Shown: piece by piece, positions 24,149-32,667 of the stretch
Layout: every line of letters begins with the position of its first letter
Position numbering within the stretch: position 1 is the stretch's first letter
Origin: Paenibacillus sp. J23TS9
GTDB lineage: Bacteria; Bacillota; Bacilli; Paenibacillales; Paenibacillaceae
Direction of reading: 5' to 3'
DNA: 64,000 bases
Assembly (NCBI RefSeq): GCF_018403225.1
Contig: NZ_BOSG01000003.1
Span: 558,001 to 622,000, forward strand
Program-made: the position numbers and the translations under genes
Notes under the pieces: model-generated
What the model was told of the DNA's origin: nothing
What the model saw: the letters and a program-made list of their open reading frames with translations, nothing else
Databases searched by the model: none

Positions 24149-24194
24149 AGAAGATCCAATTCTTCCTATTTGGGAATCGGGTCTTCTTTTTTTA
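24149..24194 (+). terminator. rho-independent terminator of the metallopeptidase gene
   Basis: Arms AGAAGATCC...AATTC and GGAAT...GGGTCTTCT followed by seven T, 19 bases after the stop at 24130. Confidence 0.75.
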
Positions 24195-24350
24195 TTTTGG
24201 CGAGATCAACCCTCCCTTCCAATTCTCTCATTCAATCGAGACGGGAGAACATAGCCTACCAGCGTCATACACCTTCCAAAATGCACTCTCTCCAACCGAC
24301 ATATATAATATAGAAAGATAGAAACGAAAAACGGAGGAAGCATTACCAAC

Positions 24351-24854
24351 ATGAATAGTAACATTCTAAGATTATCACCAAGGGGCCGGAACCTGAAAAA
24401 GCTGGTTGAGAAGTCCCATTGCTTATACGATGAATTCGGTATAGATATGACCCAAAAACAACAAGCGCGGAAAATTATTTCCCATGGGAGGATTCTTACT
24501 CTCCACAAAATCCTCACTACCAATCAGAACATGAATCAGCTCTTCCCGGATCGAAGTGAATGTGAGCGTGCCAAGATTGAGTGCAGGGAAATGGCAAATG
24601 AACTTGCTAAAGCCCTTGGAAACAAGCGTAAGACCAGAACCGCCGCAGAGAGGGCAATGAAGAGAGAACAACAGGAAAAGGAAGCGGATAAGTTTAAGAA
24701 ACGTGTACGACTTCTCAAGCACCTGAAAAAAGAACAGCTCATACCCACCCTTCTCAAATATACCCCGGAAACTGAACTCAAAGCGCTTCTTCAAGAGGCT
24801 AGACAAGAGAGAGACCAAAAGCGTGCGCTTAAGGCGCAGGATACCGATTCGTGA
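24351..24854 (+). CDS. basic coiled-coil hypothetical protein
   Basis: The 167-residue product is highly charged. The first 70 residues are of mixed composition, and the rest (about 70-165) is rich in Lys, Glu, Arg and Ala, with a probable long coiled coil (AERAMKREQQEKEADKFKKR). GGAGGAAG lies 11 bases before the ATG. It could be a nucleic-acid-binding or assembly protein of the element, but no family is recognised. It is followed by a terminator. Confidence 0.55.
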   Translation: MNSNILRLSPRGRNLKKLVEKSHCLYDEFGIDMTQKQQARKIISHGRILTLHKILTTNQNMNQLFPDRSECERAKIECREMANELAKALGNKRKTRTAAERAMKREQQEKEADKFKKRVRLLKHLKKEQLIPTLLKYTPETELKALLQEARQERDQKRALKAQDTDS

Positions 24855-25306
24855 AACAAAAGGAAGAGAGCCCTGTACAAGCCCTGGACTCTTCTTTTTT
24901 CTGTTTCCGAGAAAAGGAGAGAATGAAAGAGGAAACACGCTAAGAAAGTATGATTTCCCCTCCAAAATTCAGGAATTTCAAAAACAAGAAAAATAGCATA
25001 AGCCGTATCCGGCAGTCACCCCTCCCCAATCGGTCCGATCCCCTCATAGTCAGTCCCGCTTAGTGCGGAATGACAGAAATACAGGCATCTAATATGATAA
25101 TTACATAAACAAATGCACCTTGAAAACAGAACAGACAAGCACCAAATGTACCACTGGGAGACCCCCACTACAAAGCCTGCCTGCTGGGGTACAACATTCC
25201 GCCATGGTCGCCAAAACCGCCCATCTCTTTTTGGGACGGAAAGGTCGATCCGGGCGGTAACCGGGCGGCAAGGTAGGACCTATCAAAAAGAAAAGGAAGT
25301 GCCAAA
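24855..25306 (+). other. non-coding interval with a terminator, before the recombination/replication operon
   Basis: A rho-independent terminator lies at 24863-24900 (GAAGAG...CTCTTC followed by TTTTTT). The rest contains no supported gene; short frames overlap in all phases. It probably holds the promoter of the block from 25307 to 32214, and may be a candidate origin or regulatory region of the element because it lies just upstream of the Cch-like gene. No iterons were seen by eye. Confidence 0.5.
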
Positions 25307-25840
25307 ATGCAAGTGGACAAATTGTACCGCCCATGCCCGAACCTTTCTCCGTTGGAGGACGGCGATCATCTGGGTGTTATCGTTCGCTCGGAATGTCACC
25401 GTGCAGATGGGGAAGCCTCAGCAAAACTAAAGCTTGGTCTTCATATACTACCGGAGGGAAGCGATCACCCCTATTACCTGGAACATGTCATCCCTGTAGA
25501 TTGGGAGCCGGGCAGTCAATTCATGCATACACTCACCGTGCTCCGGTGTCTTCCCCTAGAAGGTGGATACCTGAACCCGGAAGATCTTCTTGGCACGGCT
25601 ATAATACCGACTATTTCAATAGGATCAATGGTAAATACGGGAGAAAATTACGCCATCGGAGATATTCGGGCGGCGACCGAGGAAGAAATCGCCCGTACCA
25701 ATTGGGACCCGGAGGACAACTTTCCTGATTCAGAAGACGATACTGACGTGATGGATGAGGGCTGCCTTGAGTACGAAGAGTATGCCAACAGGAACACAGA
25801 AGACGACATTGACGAGCTTGACTGGGACGACCTTTTCTAG
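25307..25840 (+). CDS. acidic hypothetical protein upstream of the Cch-like gene
   Basis: The 177-residue product follows an AAGGAAG site. It has a strongly acidic C-terminal third (DNFPDSEDDTDVMDE and onward) and a more ordered N-terminal part with LHILPEGSDHPYYLEHVIPV. The last 40 residues are almost all Asp, Glu and aromatic residues, as in DNA-mimic or single-strand-binding-protein tails, so a partner role for the neighbouring ATPase is possible but unproven. No family recognised. It begins the gene block that leads to the recombinases. Confidence 0.55.
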   Translation: MQVDKLYRPCPNLSPLEDGDHLGVIVRSECHRADGEASAKLKLGLHILPEGSDHPYYLEHVIPVDWEPGSQFMHTLTVLRCLPLEGGYLNPEDLLGTAIIPTISIGSMVNTGENYAIGDIRAATEEEIARTNWDPEDNFPDSEDDTDVMDEGCLEYEEYANRNTEDDIDELDWDDLF

Positions 25841-25908
25841 TCACGCTTGCAGGACACACTTTTAGCAACTCGTTTGTTAAAAACCACATTCGGAAAGAGG
25901 GATTCAGG

Positions 25909-27408
25909 ATGAAAAACAGGTTTGGGGAAAACTCGAAGGAAACCGATGCACAGAAGCTAATCAATCTCGGCGCTGACGGCGTGTACTTTACTGATAATTT
26001 AGGCGAAGCATACGTAGAGATCACGGAAAAGAATGTCCGACGCTCCCTGAAGGTTAACAGCAAAGCATACAAGCTTCTCCTCCACAAACGTTTCTATAGC
26101 GCTACAGGCAAGCCTGTGAGCCCGGAAGCATTGAAGCAAGCCGCCTATCACTTCGAGTCCATTGCTACATTCGAAGGAAAGAAAAGAGAGCTATCCAGGC
26201 GTGTAGCCCTTGCAAAGGACGGACGCATTGTTTACGACCTGGCCGATTCGCAGTCCGGTGCCGTCCTCATCGGCCCCAATGGATGCCGGGCATATAAAAA
26301 CGGGCCCAGCATCTTCCACCGTACCACGAATACGGCTCCGCAGGTGTGGCCTGATTTCGATGAGGCGCACGACCCGCTGAAATTGCTTTCGAAACATTTC
26401 CGGACCCAGCTTAAACAGGACCTCTTCTTACTGGCCGTCTACATTGTTAGCTGTTTCATTCCGGAAATGCCTCATCCGCTTCTCGTGCTCGCTGGGGAGA
26501 AAGGCGCTGCGAAGTCTACTTCCATGCGGATGATTCGCGCCATCGTCGACCCTGCGAGAACGGGTTTGCTTTCCATGCCCAACAGCACCGACAACCTGGG
26601 CATCATTCTCAGCAACAACTACATGCCGGGATTCGACAATCTTGATTCCCTATCATCCGAACGGAGCGACCTGCTATGCATGGCAGCCACTGGGGGCAGC
26701 ATCGCCAAAAGAAGACTTTATACCGACGACGAGGAAGTCATACTCCAGCTCAAACGCTGCGTCATGCTTAACGGCATAAACATTGTCGTTACGCGCTCAG
26801 ACCTGTTGGACCGCTCCATTGTCATCGAATTCAAGCGCATCCCGCCTTCCGAGCGAAAGGATGAAGGGGAAGTATGGGACGCTTTTCGCCAAGACTTGCC
26901 CCAAATCCTGGGCTCGTGCCTTCTCTTACTCTCCAAGGCAATGGCCATTTTCCCACAAGTGGAGCTTGCCGAGAAGCCAAGGATGGCCGACTTTGCCAAA
27001 TGGGGGTATGCCATTGCCGAGGCCATGGGGAAACCAGGTCAGCTTTTCCTGAAGGCCTATAGCGAAAATCAGCAACAGGCAAGCCAGGAAATCCTGCACA
27101 ATAACCCTGTAGCAGCGGCCCTCTTGAAGCTCATGGAAGACCGGCGGGAATGGGAAAGCAGCCCAACCGCCCTGTACACGGCGCTTCAGGATGTATGTAT
27201 GAGAAACGCCATCCGCATCTCCGGGAGGAACTGGCCCGAGAGCCCAAATGCGCTCACCCGGCGGATGAACAACCTGCGGTCGAATCTGGAACAGGCCGGA
27301 CTTTTCTTCGAATCCCGTAAAACAGGCGACAGAAAGGTCATCATTACCAACGAACACTACAAGCCGGAGTCTTCCCTCTCCCTCAAGAAAAAACGCAGAG
27401 GGAAATGA
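25909..27408 (+). CDS. Cch-like AAA+ ATPase/helicase of SCC-type elements
   Basis: The 499-residue product has an N-terminal region of about 180 residues and then a P-loop ATPase core: Walker A GEKGAAKST (196-204), a Walker B-like GFDNLD (241-246), and a sensor/arginine segment LNGINIVVTRSDLLDRSIVIEF around residue 295. This arrangement matches the Cch ATPases found next to ccr genes in staphylococcal cassettes. At least one Cch is an MCM-like DNA helicase, thought to let the excised element replicate. It is shorter than some Cch proteins. It lies upstream of the recombinases, as in SCC. Confidence 0.75.
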   Translation: MKNRFGENSKETDAQKLINLGADGVYFTDNLGEAYVEITEKNVRRSLKVNSKAYKLLLHKRFYSATGKPVSPEALKQAAYHFESIATFEGKKRELSRRVALAKDGRIVYDLADSQSGAVLIGPNGCRAYKNGPSIFHRTTNTAPQVWPDFDEAHDPLKLLSKHFRTQLKQDLFLLAVYIVSCFIPEMPHPLLVLAGEKGAAKSTSMRMIRAIVDPARTGLLSMPNSTDNLGIILSNNYMPGFDNLDSLSSERSDLLCMAATGGSIAKRRLYTDDEEVILQLKRCVMLNGINIVVTRSDLLDRSIVIEFKRIPPSERKDEGEVWDAFRQDLPQILGSCLLLLSKAMAIFPQVELAEKPRMADFAKWGYAIAEAMGKPGQLFLKAYSENQQQASQEILHNNPVAAALLKLMEDRREWESSPTALYTALQDVCMRNAIRISGRNWPESPNALTRRMNNLRSNLEQAGLFFESRKTGDRKVIITNEHYKPESSLSLKKKRRGK

Positions 27409-27595
27409 ACGCCTGAAGAAAACCGTCCTTACCGCCCCAATCGTCCAGGCACAAGCGACGGTTCGGGCAGAAGTTAGAAGGCAAAAAGGTTGGGATCCCC
27501 CCAAGCGGAATGTCTGAATTTTCAGATATATATTATCTTCTTGTACCCCTTGAGTAACAGGGGCGGAACAATACCCGCTTGGAGGCGAAACCAAT

Positions 27596-27997
27596 ATGTT
27601 AAACATTCACTGCACGACAGACATAGACACCATGGCTCACAAATGCGCACCCGTCCTGATACACGCGGTCAGAGAAGAGCTCGACCAGCTTCGCAAGCTG
27701 CTGGATTTCGACGGTAAGGGAGACGTCTTTCGGCTAGACGGTAAAGGCTACTGCATCGTGTGCCTGGAACCCCAGGAACCGAATGCCTCCATCTTCTCAC
27801 TCGGCCTCAATTACCCCTACCTAAATGTAGAGTTCGTCGAGCTGCTTACAATCAAAGGCATCCCGTATTACCGGATCATGCTCATGCACGATAACGAGAG
27901 CTTCACAAGCGTGTTCTCCTTGAAGGGAGAACAGGAGATCGAACTGGAAACATGGCTTGCCCTACAGGCCATTGAAGGGGGGGCTGATCCGGAATGA
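27596..27997 (+). CDS. hypothetical protein coupled to the RadC-like gene
   Basis: A TTGGAGG site precedes the ATG. The 133-residue product is soluble and acidic, with FRLDGKGYCIVCLEPQEPNA and a later YPYLNVEFVELLTIKGIPYY segment. It overlaps the following RadC-like gene by four bases (ATGA), so they are translated together. I recognise no family. Staphylococcal SCC elements carry small proteins at similar places (for example a uracil-DNA-glycosylase inhibitor), but I see no convincing similarity. Confidence 0.6.
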   Translation: MLNIHCTTDIDTMAHKCAPVLIHAVREELDQLRKLLDFDGKGDVFRLDGKGYCIVCLEPQEPNASIFSLGLNYPYLNVEFVELLTIKGIPYYRIMLMHDNESFTSVFSLKGEQEIELETWLALQAIEGGADPE

Positions 27998-28461
27998 CGA
28001 TAAACGAATTTGAAAAGCCAGCGAAAAGGGTTCAGGTGGTGAGCCTGCGGCTGGTTCGTGAGAAAACGTCCATCCTGTATCCGCAACGAAGAATCTACAG
28101 GGCGGGCGATGCCGCTGACTTATTCCGCCAATTTCTCGGTGATTTTGACCGGGAAGCGTTCTGCATCCTCACTTTGGACACCAAGAACCAGCCAACAGCC
28201 ATCCACATGGTATCCTGCGGGACGCTCAATGCCTCGCTGGTGCACCCGAGGGAAACCTACAAACTCGCCATTCTCGCCAATGCCGCATCCATCATCGGAT
28301 GCCACAACCATCCGAGCGGAGACCCGACGCCAAGCTCCGAAGATGTCGAAATCACCGAACGCATCCGGGATGCGGGTTTGCTTATGGGGATCGAGCTTCT
28401 CGACCACATCGTGCTGGGAGAAGGGAACTTTGTCAGCCTGAAAGAACGAGGACTAATGTAA
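27994..28461 (+). CDS. RadC/JAB-domain protein
   Basis: The 155-residue product is a single JAB1/MPN-type domain with the metal motif GCHNHPSGDPTPSSED (H-x-H-x10-D, residues about 108-123) and a preceding ILTLDTKNQP strand. Such RadC-like proteins are frequent in mobile elements and accompany ccr genes in SCC, but their biochemical role is unsettled. Chromosomal RadC is longer and has an N-terminal HhH region that is absent here. It is coupled to the upstream gene and lies 29 bases before the DUF960 gene. Confidence 0.85.
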   Translation: MTINEFEKPAKRVQVVSLRLVREKTSILYPQRRIYRAGDAADLFRQFLGDFDREAFCILTLDTKNQPTAIHMVSCGTLNASLVHPRETYKLAILANAASIIGCHNHPSGDPTPSSEDVEITERIRDAGLLMGIELLDHIVLGEGNFVSLKERGLM

Positions 28462-28490
28462 ATCATCTTTAGAAAGGGGCACGACCACCG

Positions 28491-28808
28491 ATGGCAAAAC
28501 TCACTTTCGCTCCGCGTGCGGCGACCAAAGGAATTTGGGACAACCTTCCGCATGAATTGCCGTTCATCTTGTTCAAATTTATTGATGCACAGTTGGACCA
28601 GGACCTGGAGATGGACTACCTGCAAATCTTCGAATTGTCGATGGAGGACTTCAAGGGGCAGAAGGTTCAGCATATCATTCACCGCCAGGAGCAGCCTGAA
28701 AGACGCACCGAGTACACCCTTGGCGGCATCGAAAATCCCGTCGACCTCACCGTATGGATCGTTGACGAGGGCATTCACGCCCACATTCTGCTGCCAGAAG
28801 AATACTGA
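28491..28808 (+). CDS. DUF960-family protein
   Basis: The 105-residue product has the DUF960 layout known from staphylococcal cassettes: TKGIWDNLPHELPFILFKFID near the N-terminus, YLQIFELS in the middle, then VQHIIHRQEQP and a C-terminal VWIVDEGIHAHILLPEEY. The function of the family is unknown, but it is a regular companion of ccr recombinases. Its presence here is one of the stronger links to SCC elements. AAAGGGG lies about ten bases upstream. Confidence 0.75.
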   Translation: MAKLTFAPRAATKGIWDNLPHELPFILFKFIDAQLDQDLEMDYLQIFELSMEDFKGQKVQHIIHRQEQPERRTEYTLGGIENPVDLTVWIVDEGIHAHILLPEEY

Positions 28809-28837
28809 AGACCACAAACGCCAGGGAGGAATCAGCC

Positions 28838-29002
28838 GTGAATACCATACAAGAATCGAACGAACAAGACCTCTTTATAGACGTCCTTGCCGACATGATC
28901 TGCCAGTACTTCGATGCCGAACAAGAGGAGCGGCAACAGCGAGCTGCCTACTGGCTGAAATACCTCGCAAGTCTGGGCATCGAAGCGCAGATCGTCGCGT
29001 AG
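28838..29002 (+). CDS. small helical protein between DUF960 and the recombinases
   Basis: A GTG start at 28838 follows AGGGAGGA by seven bases, a strong signal. The 54-residue product (MNTIQESNEQDLFIDVLADM... ending EAQIVA) is amphipathic, and its stop lies seven bases before the first recombinase gene, so it is part of the operon. A recombination directionality factor would be expected to be a small protein in such a place, but this one is acidic and shows no DNA-binding motif. The function is therefore open. Confidence 0.6.
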   Translation: MNTIQESNEQDLFIDVLADMICQYFDAEQEERQQRAAYWLKYLASLGIEAQIVA

Positions 29003-29009
29003 GGGATTC

Positions 29010-30653
29010 ATGAATTACGAAAAACAACTGGCCGCCCTGTACATTCGCGTTTCAACCGAGCAGCAGGTCGAGGGCTTCAGCCTGGATGCCCAAAGGGACA
29101 CCCTGCAGGACTACTGCCGCAAGTCTCACATCAATGTTTACAAGGTTTATGTCGACGCGGGTCGCTCGGGCAAGTCTATTGATGGCCGACCGGAACTCCG
29201 CGAACTTCTGGATGATGCCCGCAGCGGTCGCTTCCAGCAAGTCGTGTGTCTGCGGTTGAATCGTCTCTCCCGCAATCTGGCGGATCTCCTGCACATCGTC
29301 GAGCTGCTGGACAAGCACGGCATCGCCCTGCGCAGCCTGACGGAGGAGTTCCAGACAGACACGCCGATGGGCAAGTTCGCCCTTCAGATGGCCGGGTCCG
29401 TGGCCGAGCACGAAAGGCGGCAAATTGCGCAGAACGTGCGCCACAGCATGCAGCAGCGCAGCAAGCTCGGCAGATGGAACAGCGGCAATCAAGTTCTCGG
29501 ATACCGATGGGTCACCCATCCCGACGACCCGCGCCTTTCCTACGTGGAGATCGTGCCCGAGGAGGCCGAGCGGGTCGTCTCCATTTTCGAGATGTACGCC
29601 AGCAGCCTCGGCCTGAAGGCCATCGTCAACCGGTTGAACGGGGACGGCCACAGGACGAAGCGCGGCAAGGCCTTTCATAGCATTTCGGTACGCGGCATCC
29701 TGACCAACGTTAACTACATCGGCAAGATTACCTACACGGACGAACAAGGCAACAAACAAACGGTAGACGGCGAGCACGAGCCAATCGTCCCGATAGAACT
29801 TTGGGAGCGTGTGCGGCTGCGGCTTGCCGGAAGCTCATGCCCGCCAACAAAGCGCATCACGCGTCCCTTCCCGCTGTCCGGGCTTCTCAAGTGCCCGAGC
29901 TGCGGAAGCAGTATGATTCCGTCCCACGTAACACGGAAACGAAAAAACGGCATTCATTCTAGCAGCTTCTACTATGTGTGCAGCCGATACAACTCTGGAG
30001 GAAGCAAGGTTTGCCGGGCGAATCATATCCGGGCGGATGAAGCCGAAGCCTGGGTCGAATCCCGGGTCCGGCATTTCATCACCCATCCTTCCGTTGCAGA
30101 GCGGCTGGTGGAGGAGATCAATCTCAGACGGGACAGGAAGTTGCTACCCATCCGGCAGGCATTGAAGCAAATCGACGCCCAGCTCGCTTCTCAGAAAAAG
30201 CGAAGCCTCCGCTGTTACGAACTTTTTGAGGACGGGCACATCGATGCCCCGGAACTCAGAAAAAGACTGGACATGATCCGGGCTGAATCAGGGCTTCTGG
30301 AGGAAGAAAGGGAGAAGTTAGAGCGATCTGTAGCCGAACAGCCTGAGCGCCTCATTCCTGAGGCGAGCATTCGGCAAGCCCTGGACAGCTTTCGGCCCAT
30401 GATGCGGAATGCCTCGCCCGAGCAGCAAAAGAAGCTTTACCGAAGCCTTATCGATTACATCGCTGTCCCGCGTGACCGGGACATCTCGGCGGCGACCATC
30501 CAGGGCACTGCAGCACTGCTGAGCCTGGAGATTCCACGATACCAACAAGGAGGGACAAACAAGCATGAACCAAACAGTAAGAGTCGCCATCTACGCCCGC
30601 GTCAGCACGGAGGAGCAGGCCGAATACGGCTACTCCATCGACGCCCAACTTGA
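29010..30653 (+). CDS. large serine recombinase 1 (ccrA-like)
   Basis: The 547-residue product has a resolvase-type catalytic domain (residues about 8-150; Ser15 in ALYIRVSTEQQ, the Arg-containing RLNRLSRN), a recombinase domain (about 160-270, SVRGILTNVNYIGKI), a zinc ribbon starting CPSCGSS near residue 295, and a C-terminal coiled-coil region (about 370-450). Large serine recombinases integrate and excise elements at short att sites. Two adjacent ones next to rlmH is the SCC ccrA-ccrB situation. Its end overlaps the next recombinase by 89 bases; the last 30 residues are read in another frame of that gene. Confidence 0.9.
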   Translation: MNYEKQLAALYIRVSTEQQVEGFSLDAQRDTLQDYCRKSHINVYKVYVDAGRSGKSIDGRPELRELLDDARSGRFQQVVCLRLNRLSRNLADLLHIVELLDKHGIALRSLTEEFQTDTPMGKFALQMAGSVAEHERRQIAQNVRHSMQQRSKLGRWNSGNQVLGYRWVTHPDDPRLSYVEIVPEEAERVVSIFEMYASSLGLKAIVNRLNGDGHRTKRGKAFHSISVRGILTNVNYIGKITYTDEQGNKQTVDGEHEPIVPIELWERVRLRLAGSSCPPTKRITRPFPLSGLLKCPSCGSSMIPSHVTRKRKNGIHSSSFYYVCSRYNSGGSKVCRANHIRADEAEAWVESRVRHFITHPSVAERLVEEINLRRDRKLLPIRQALKQIDAQLASQKKRSLRCYELFEDGHIDAPELRKRLDMIRAESGLLEEEREKLERSVAEQPERLIPEASIRQALDSFRPMMRNASPEQQKKLYRSLIDYIAVPRDRDISAATIQGTAALLSLEIPRYQQGGTNKHEPNSKSRHLRPRQHGGAGRIRLLHRRPT

Positions 30654-32214
30654 CACCCTGCGCGAGTATTGCAAGGTGCACAACTGGGAGGTCGTGGGGG
30701 AGTATGTGGACCGGGGCATCAGCGGAAAGAGCATTGAGGGACGTTATGAGCTGCAACGGCTCCTTCGCGACGCTCAGGACAAGATGTTTGACGAGGTGTT
30801 CGTCTGGAAGTTCAACCGGATGGCTCGCAAGAACATCGACCTTCTCCATATCGTCGATCTGCTGGAAAAGAACAATGTTGCCTTCCGCTCACTTTCGGAG
30901 AATTTTGACACAACCACGTCCATGGGAAAATTCGCCCTGCAAATGATGGGCGCCGTGGGGGAGCTTGAGCGTAACACGATCGTGGACAACGTGAAAATGG
31001 GCCACAGGCAACGCGCCAGAACAGGCAAGCACAACGGTAAGGTGCCACTCGGCTACCGGAGCGTAAAGATTGATGAACGTGGAAGGGAGACCAGGATTGT
31101 CGTCATCGAGGAGGAGGCGGCACTCGTCCTCAACATTTTCGAACAGTATGCCGCCGGTCACGGCCTGAAAGCGATCGCCAACGATCTGAACCACCGGGGC
31201 CACAAGACCAAGACGGGCAAGACTTTCTCCACTTGCGCCATCCGGGACATTCTCGATAATCCGATGTTTGTCGGAAAAATCCGCTATAACCGCTACGAGA
31301 ACTGGGCAGAGAGGAGGCGCAAAGGCAAATCCTCAGAGATCATACTTGCCGAGGGTCATCATCCGGCGATCATCTCTGAAGAGTTATGGGAGAAGGTACA
31401 GCTCCTACGACATAAGAAGAGTGTCATGCCGAAAAAGCGTTTCGAGGGGGAATACCTGCTGACCGGGCTCATCCGATGCCCCGAATGCGGCGCGGCGATG
31501 ACCGCAAGCCGAACGGTGAACCGGGCGAAGGACGGAACGAAGATCGTTCGCATGTACTACTCCTGCGGTCGCTTTCGAAGCGAAGGAAGCTCCGTATGCC
31601 ACGCCAACAGCGTCCGCAAGGACGAAGCTGAGAAAATAGTGATGAAGCGCATTCGGGACGCTGTCATGAAGCCTGACATCCTTAAGAAAGTCACCCGCAG
31701 CGTTAACGAGCACAGATTGGGACGCATTAAACCCCTACGGGATGAACTGGCAGCAGTCCAAGCCCGCATCGACAAGCTGGAGATGAAGAAGCGCAAGTAC
31801 CTTGAGCTATACGAGATGGACGAGATCGACCGCAGCTTGTTTGCGGAACGCCTGAACGACCTGAACAGGGAGCTCGACACCGAGCTTACCCGCCGGTCGA
31901 AGCTGCAGCTGGAGCTCCGGGACGATCAGGCCGAGCCCGTCTCCTACGAGCTCGTTCGTTCCCTGGTGGGCCGGTTCGACGCCCTGCTCAGCCGCTCGCC
32001 ATTCCCGCAGCGCAAGACCCTGCTGCACCTGATCGTGAAACGGATCACGCTGGACGACAGGAAGCGCGTCGGCAGCGTAGAGCTCGCCTTCAACGAGGAG
32101 ACCGAGAAGCATTTTTTAAGCGTAGCCCCTTCTGCTGAATCAACGGCGGAAGGGGCTTTTCCTTTGTCCGGAAAAGCCCCACGATTAACACAAAATCTGA
32201 CCATCACAATTTAG
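30565..32214 (+). CDS. large serine recombinase 2 (ccrB-like)
   Basis: The 549-residue product begins MNQTVRVAIYARVSTEEQAE, with catalytic Ser14, behind an AAGGAGGG site inside the 3' end of the first recombinase gene. It has the catalytic domain (to about 150; FALQMMGAVGELERNTI), a recombinase domain (TCAIRDILDNPMFVGKI), a zinc ribbon (LIRCPECGAAMTAS and a later VCHANSVRKDEAE), and a coiled coil (about 380-450). The decayed copy at 8877-9579 is clearly its close relative. It is the last plus-strand gene before rlmH and probably acts with recombinase 1 at the rlmH site. Confidence 0.9.
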   Translation: MNQTVRVAIYARVSTEEQAEYGYSIDAQLDTLREYCKVHNWEVVGEYVDRGISGKSIEGRYELQRLLRDAQDKMFDEVFVWKFNRMARKNIDLLHIVDLLEKNNVAFRSLSENFDTTTSMGKFALQMMGAVGELERNTIVDNVKMGHRQRARTGKHNGKVPLGYRSVKIDERGRETRIVVIEEEAALVLNIFEQYAAGHGLKAIANDLNHRGHKTKTGKTFSTCAIRDILDNPMFVGKIRYNRYENWAERRRKGKSSEIILAEGHHPAIISEELWEKVQLLRHKKSVMPKKRFEGEYLLTGLIRCPECGAAMTASRTVNRAKDGTKIVRMYYSCGRFRSEGSSVCHANSVRKDEAEKIVMKRIRDAVMKPDILKKVTRSVNEHRLGRIKPLRDELAAVQARIDKLEMKKRKYLELYEMDEIDRSLFAERLNDLNRELDTELTRRSKLQLELRDDQAEPVSYELVRSLVGRFDALLSRSPFPQRKTLLHLIVKRITLDDRKRVGSVELAFNEETEKHFLSVAPSAESTAEGAFPLSGKAPRLTQNLTITI

Positions 32215-32232
32215 CTATGCTTAACAATCTGA

Positions 32233-32574
32233 TTACAGCGATGAAAACAATGCTCTAATTCGGCTGAGTGTCCATGTATCGTCGAAGCTTTCTCTGGCTG
32301 GTCCATGTGTGCTATTTTCTCGCATATCGATACATTGTTTATCATGGTTATAAGTGAATGCGTATCTCTTGCCCTTTATTTGTGTCCAGAGGACATTCTT
32401 CATATCCCCTTCATGTTCCTTCACTTCCAAGTCAGTCCCCTTATCCTTGTATGCTATTACTCCACCAAAGAGAGCAATAACGCAAGCCTCTACATTTGGA
32501 GCATGGTGACCAGCTCGCGCAAGCACTCCCCGAAGGTATTTTCGCATAGTGTCTGAATCATTAAGCACGATCAT
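32233..32574 (-). CDS. conserved hypothetical protein at the element end
   Basis: The 113-residue product begins MIVLNDSDTMRKYLRGVLAR and contains AHHAPNVEAC-like and VLWTQIKGKRYAFTYNH blocks. I have the impression of having seen this family in mobile elements and integron-type cassettes of other bacteria, but cannot name a function. A GAAGGAGCG site lies upstream of the ATG. The gene is convergent with the second recombinase, only 18 bases between stops, and lies less than 100 bases from site E. It is the rightmost cargo gene. Confidence 0.6.
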   Translation of the reverse strand: MIVLNDSDTMRKYLRGVLARAGHHAPNVEACVIALFGGVIAYKDKGTDLEVKEHEGDMKNVLWTQIKGKRYAFTYNHDKQCIDMRENSTHGPARESFDDTWTLSRIRALFSSL

Positions 32575-32667
32575 ATTAATACGCTCCTTCTATTTGCTCC
32601 TCTTAGATATAGATAAAAGTATGCTACTTTACTTGGGTTATTCTCAAGAAGGCTTAAGTACCCAAAA

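Noticed and set aside
26926..27606. 226-residue minus-strand frame opposite the Cch-like gene
   Set aside because: The plus strand has the Walker motifs and a ribosome binding site; the minus frame has neither domain nor start signal.
1..32667. Interpretation of the island as a prophage
   Set aside because: Large serine recombinases occur in phages, but no capsid, portal, tail, terminase or lysis gene is visible and the companion genes fit SCC.
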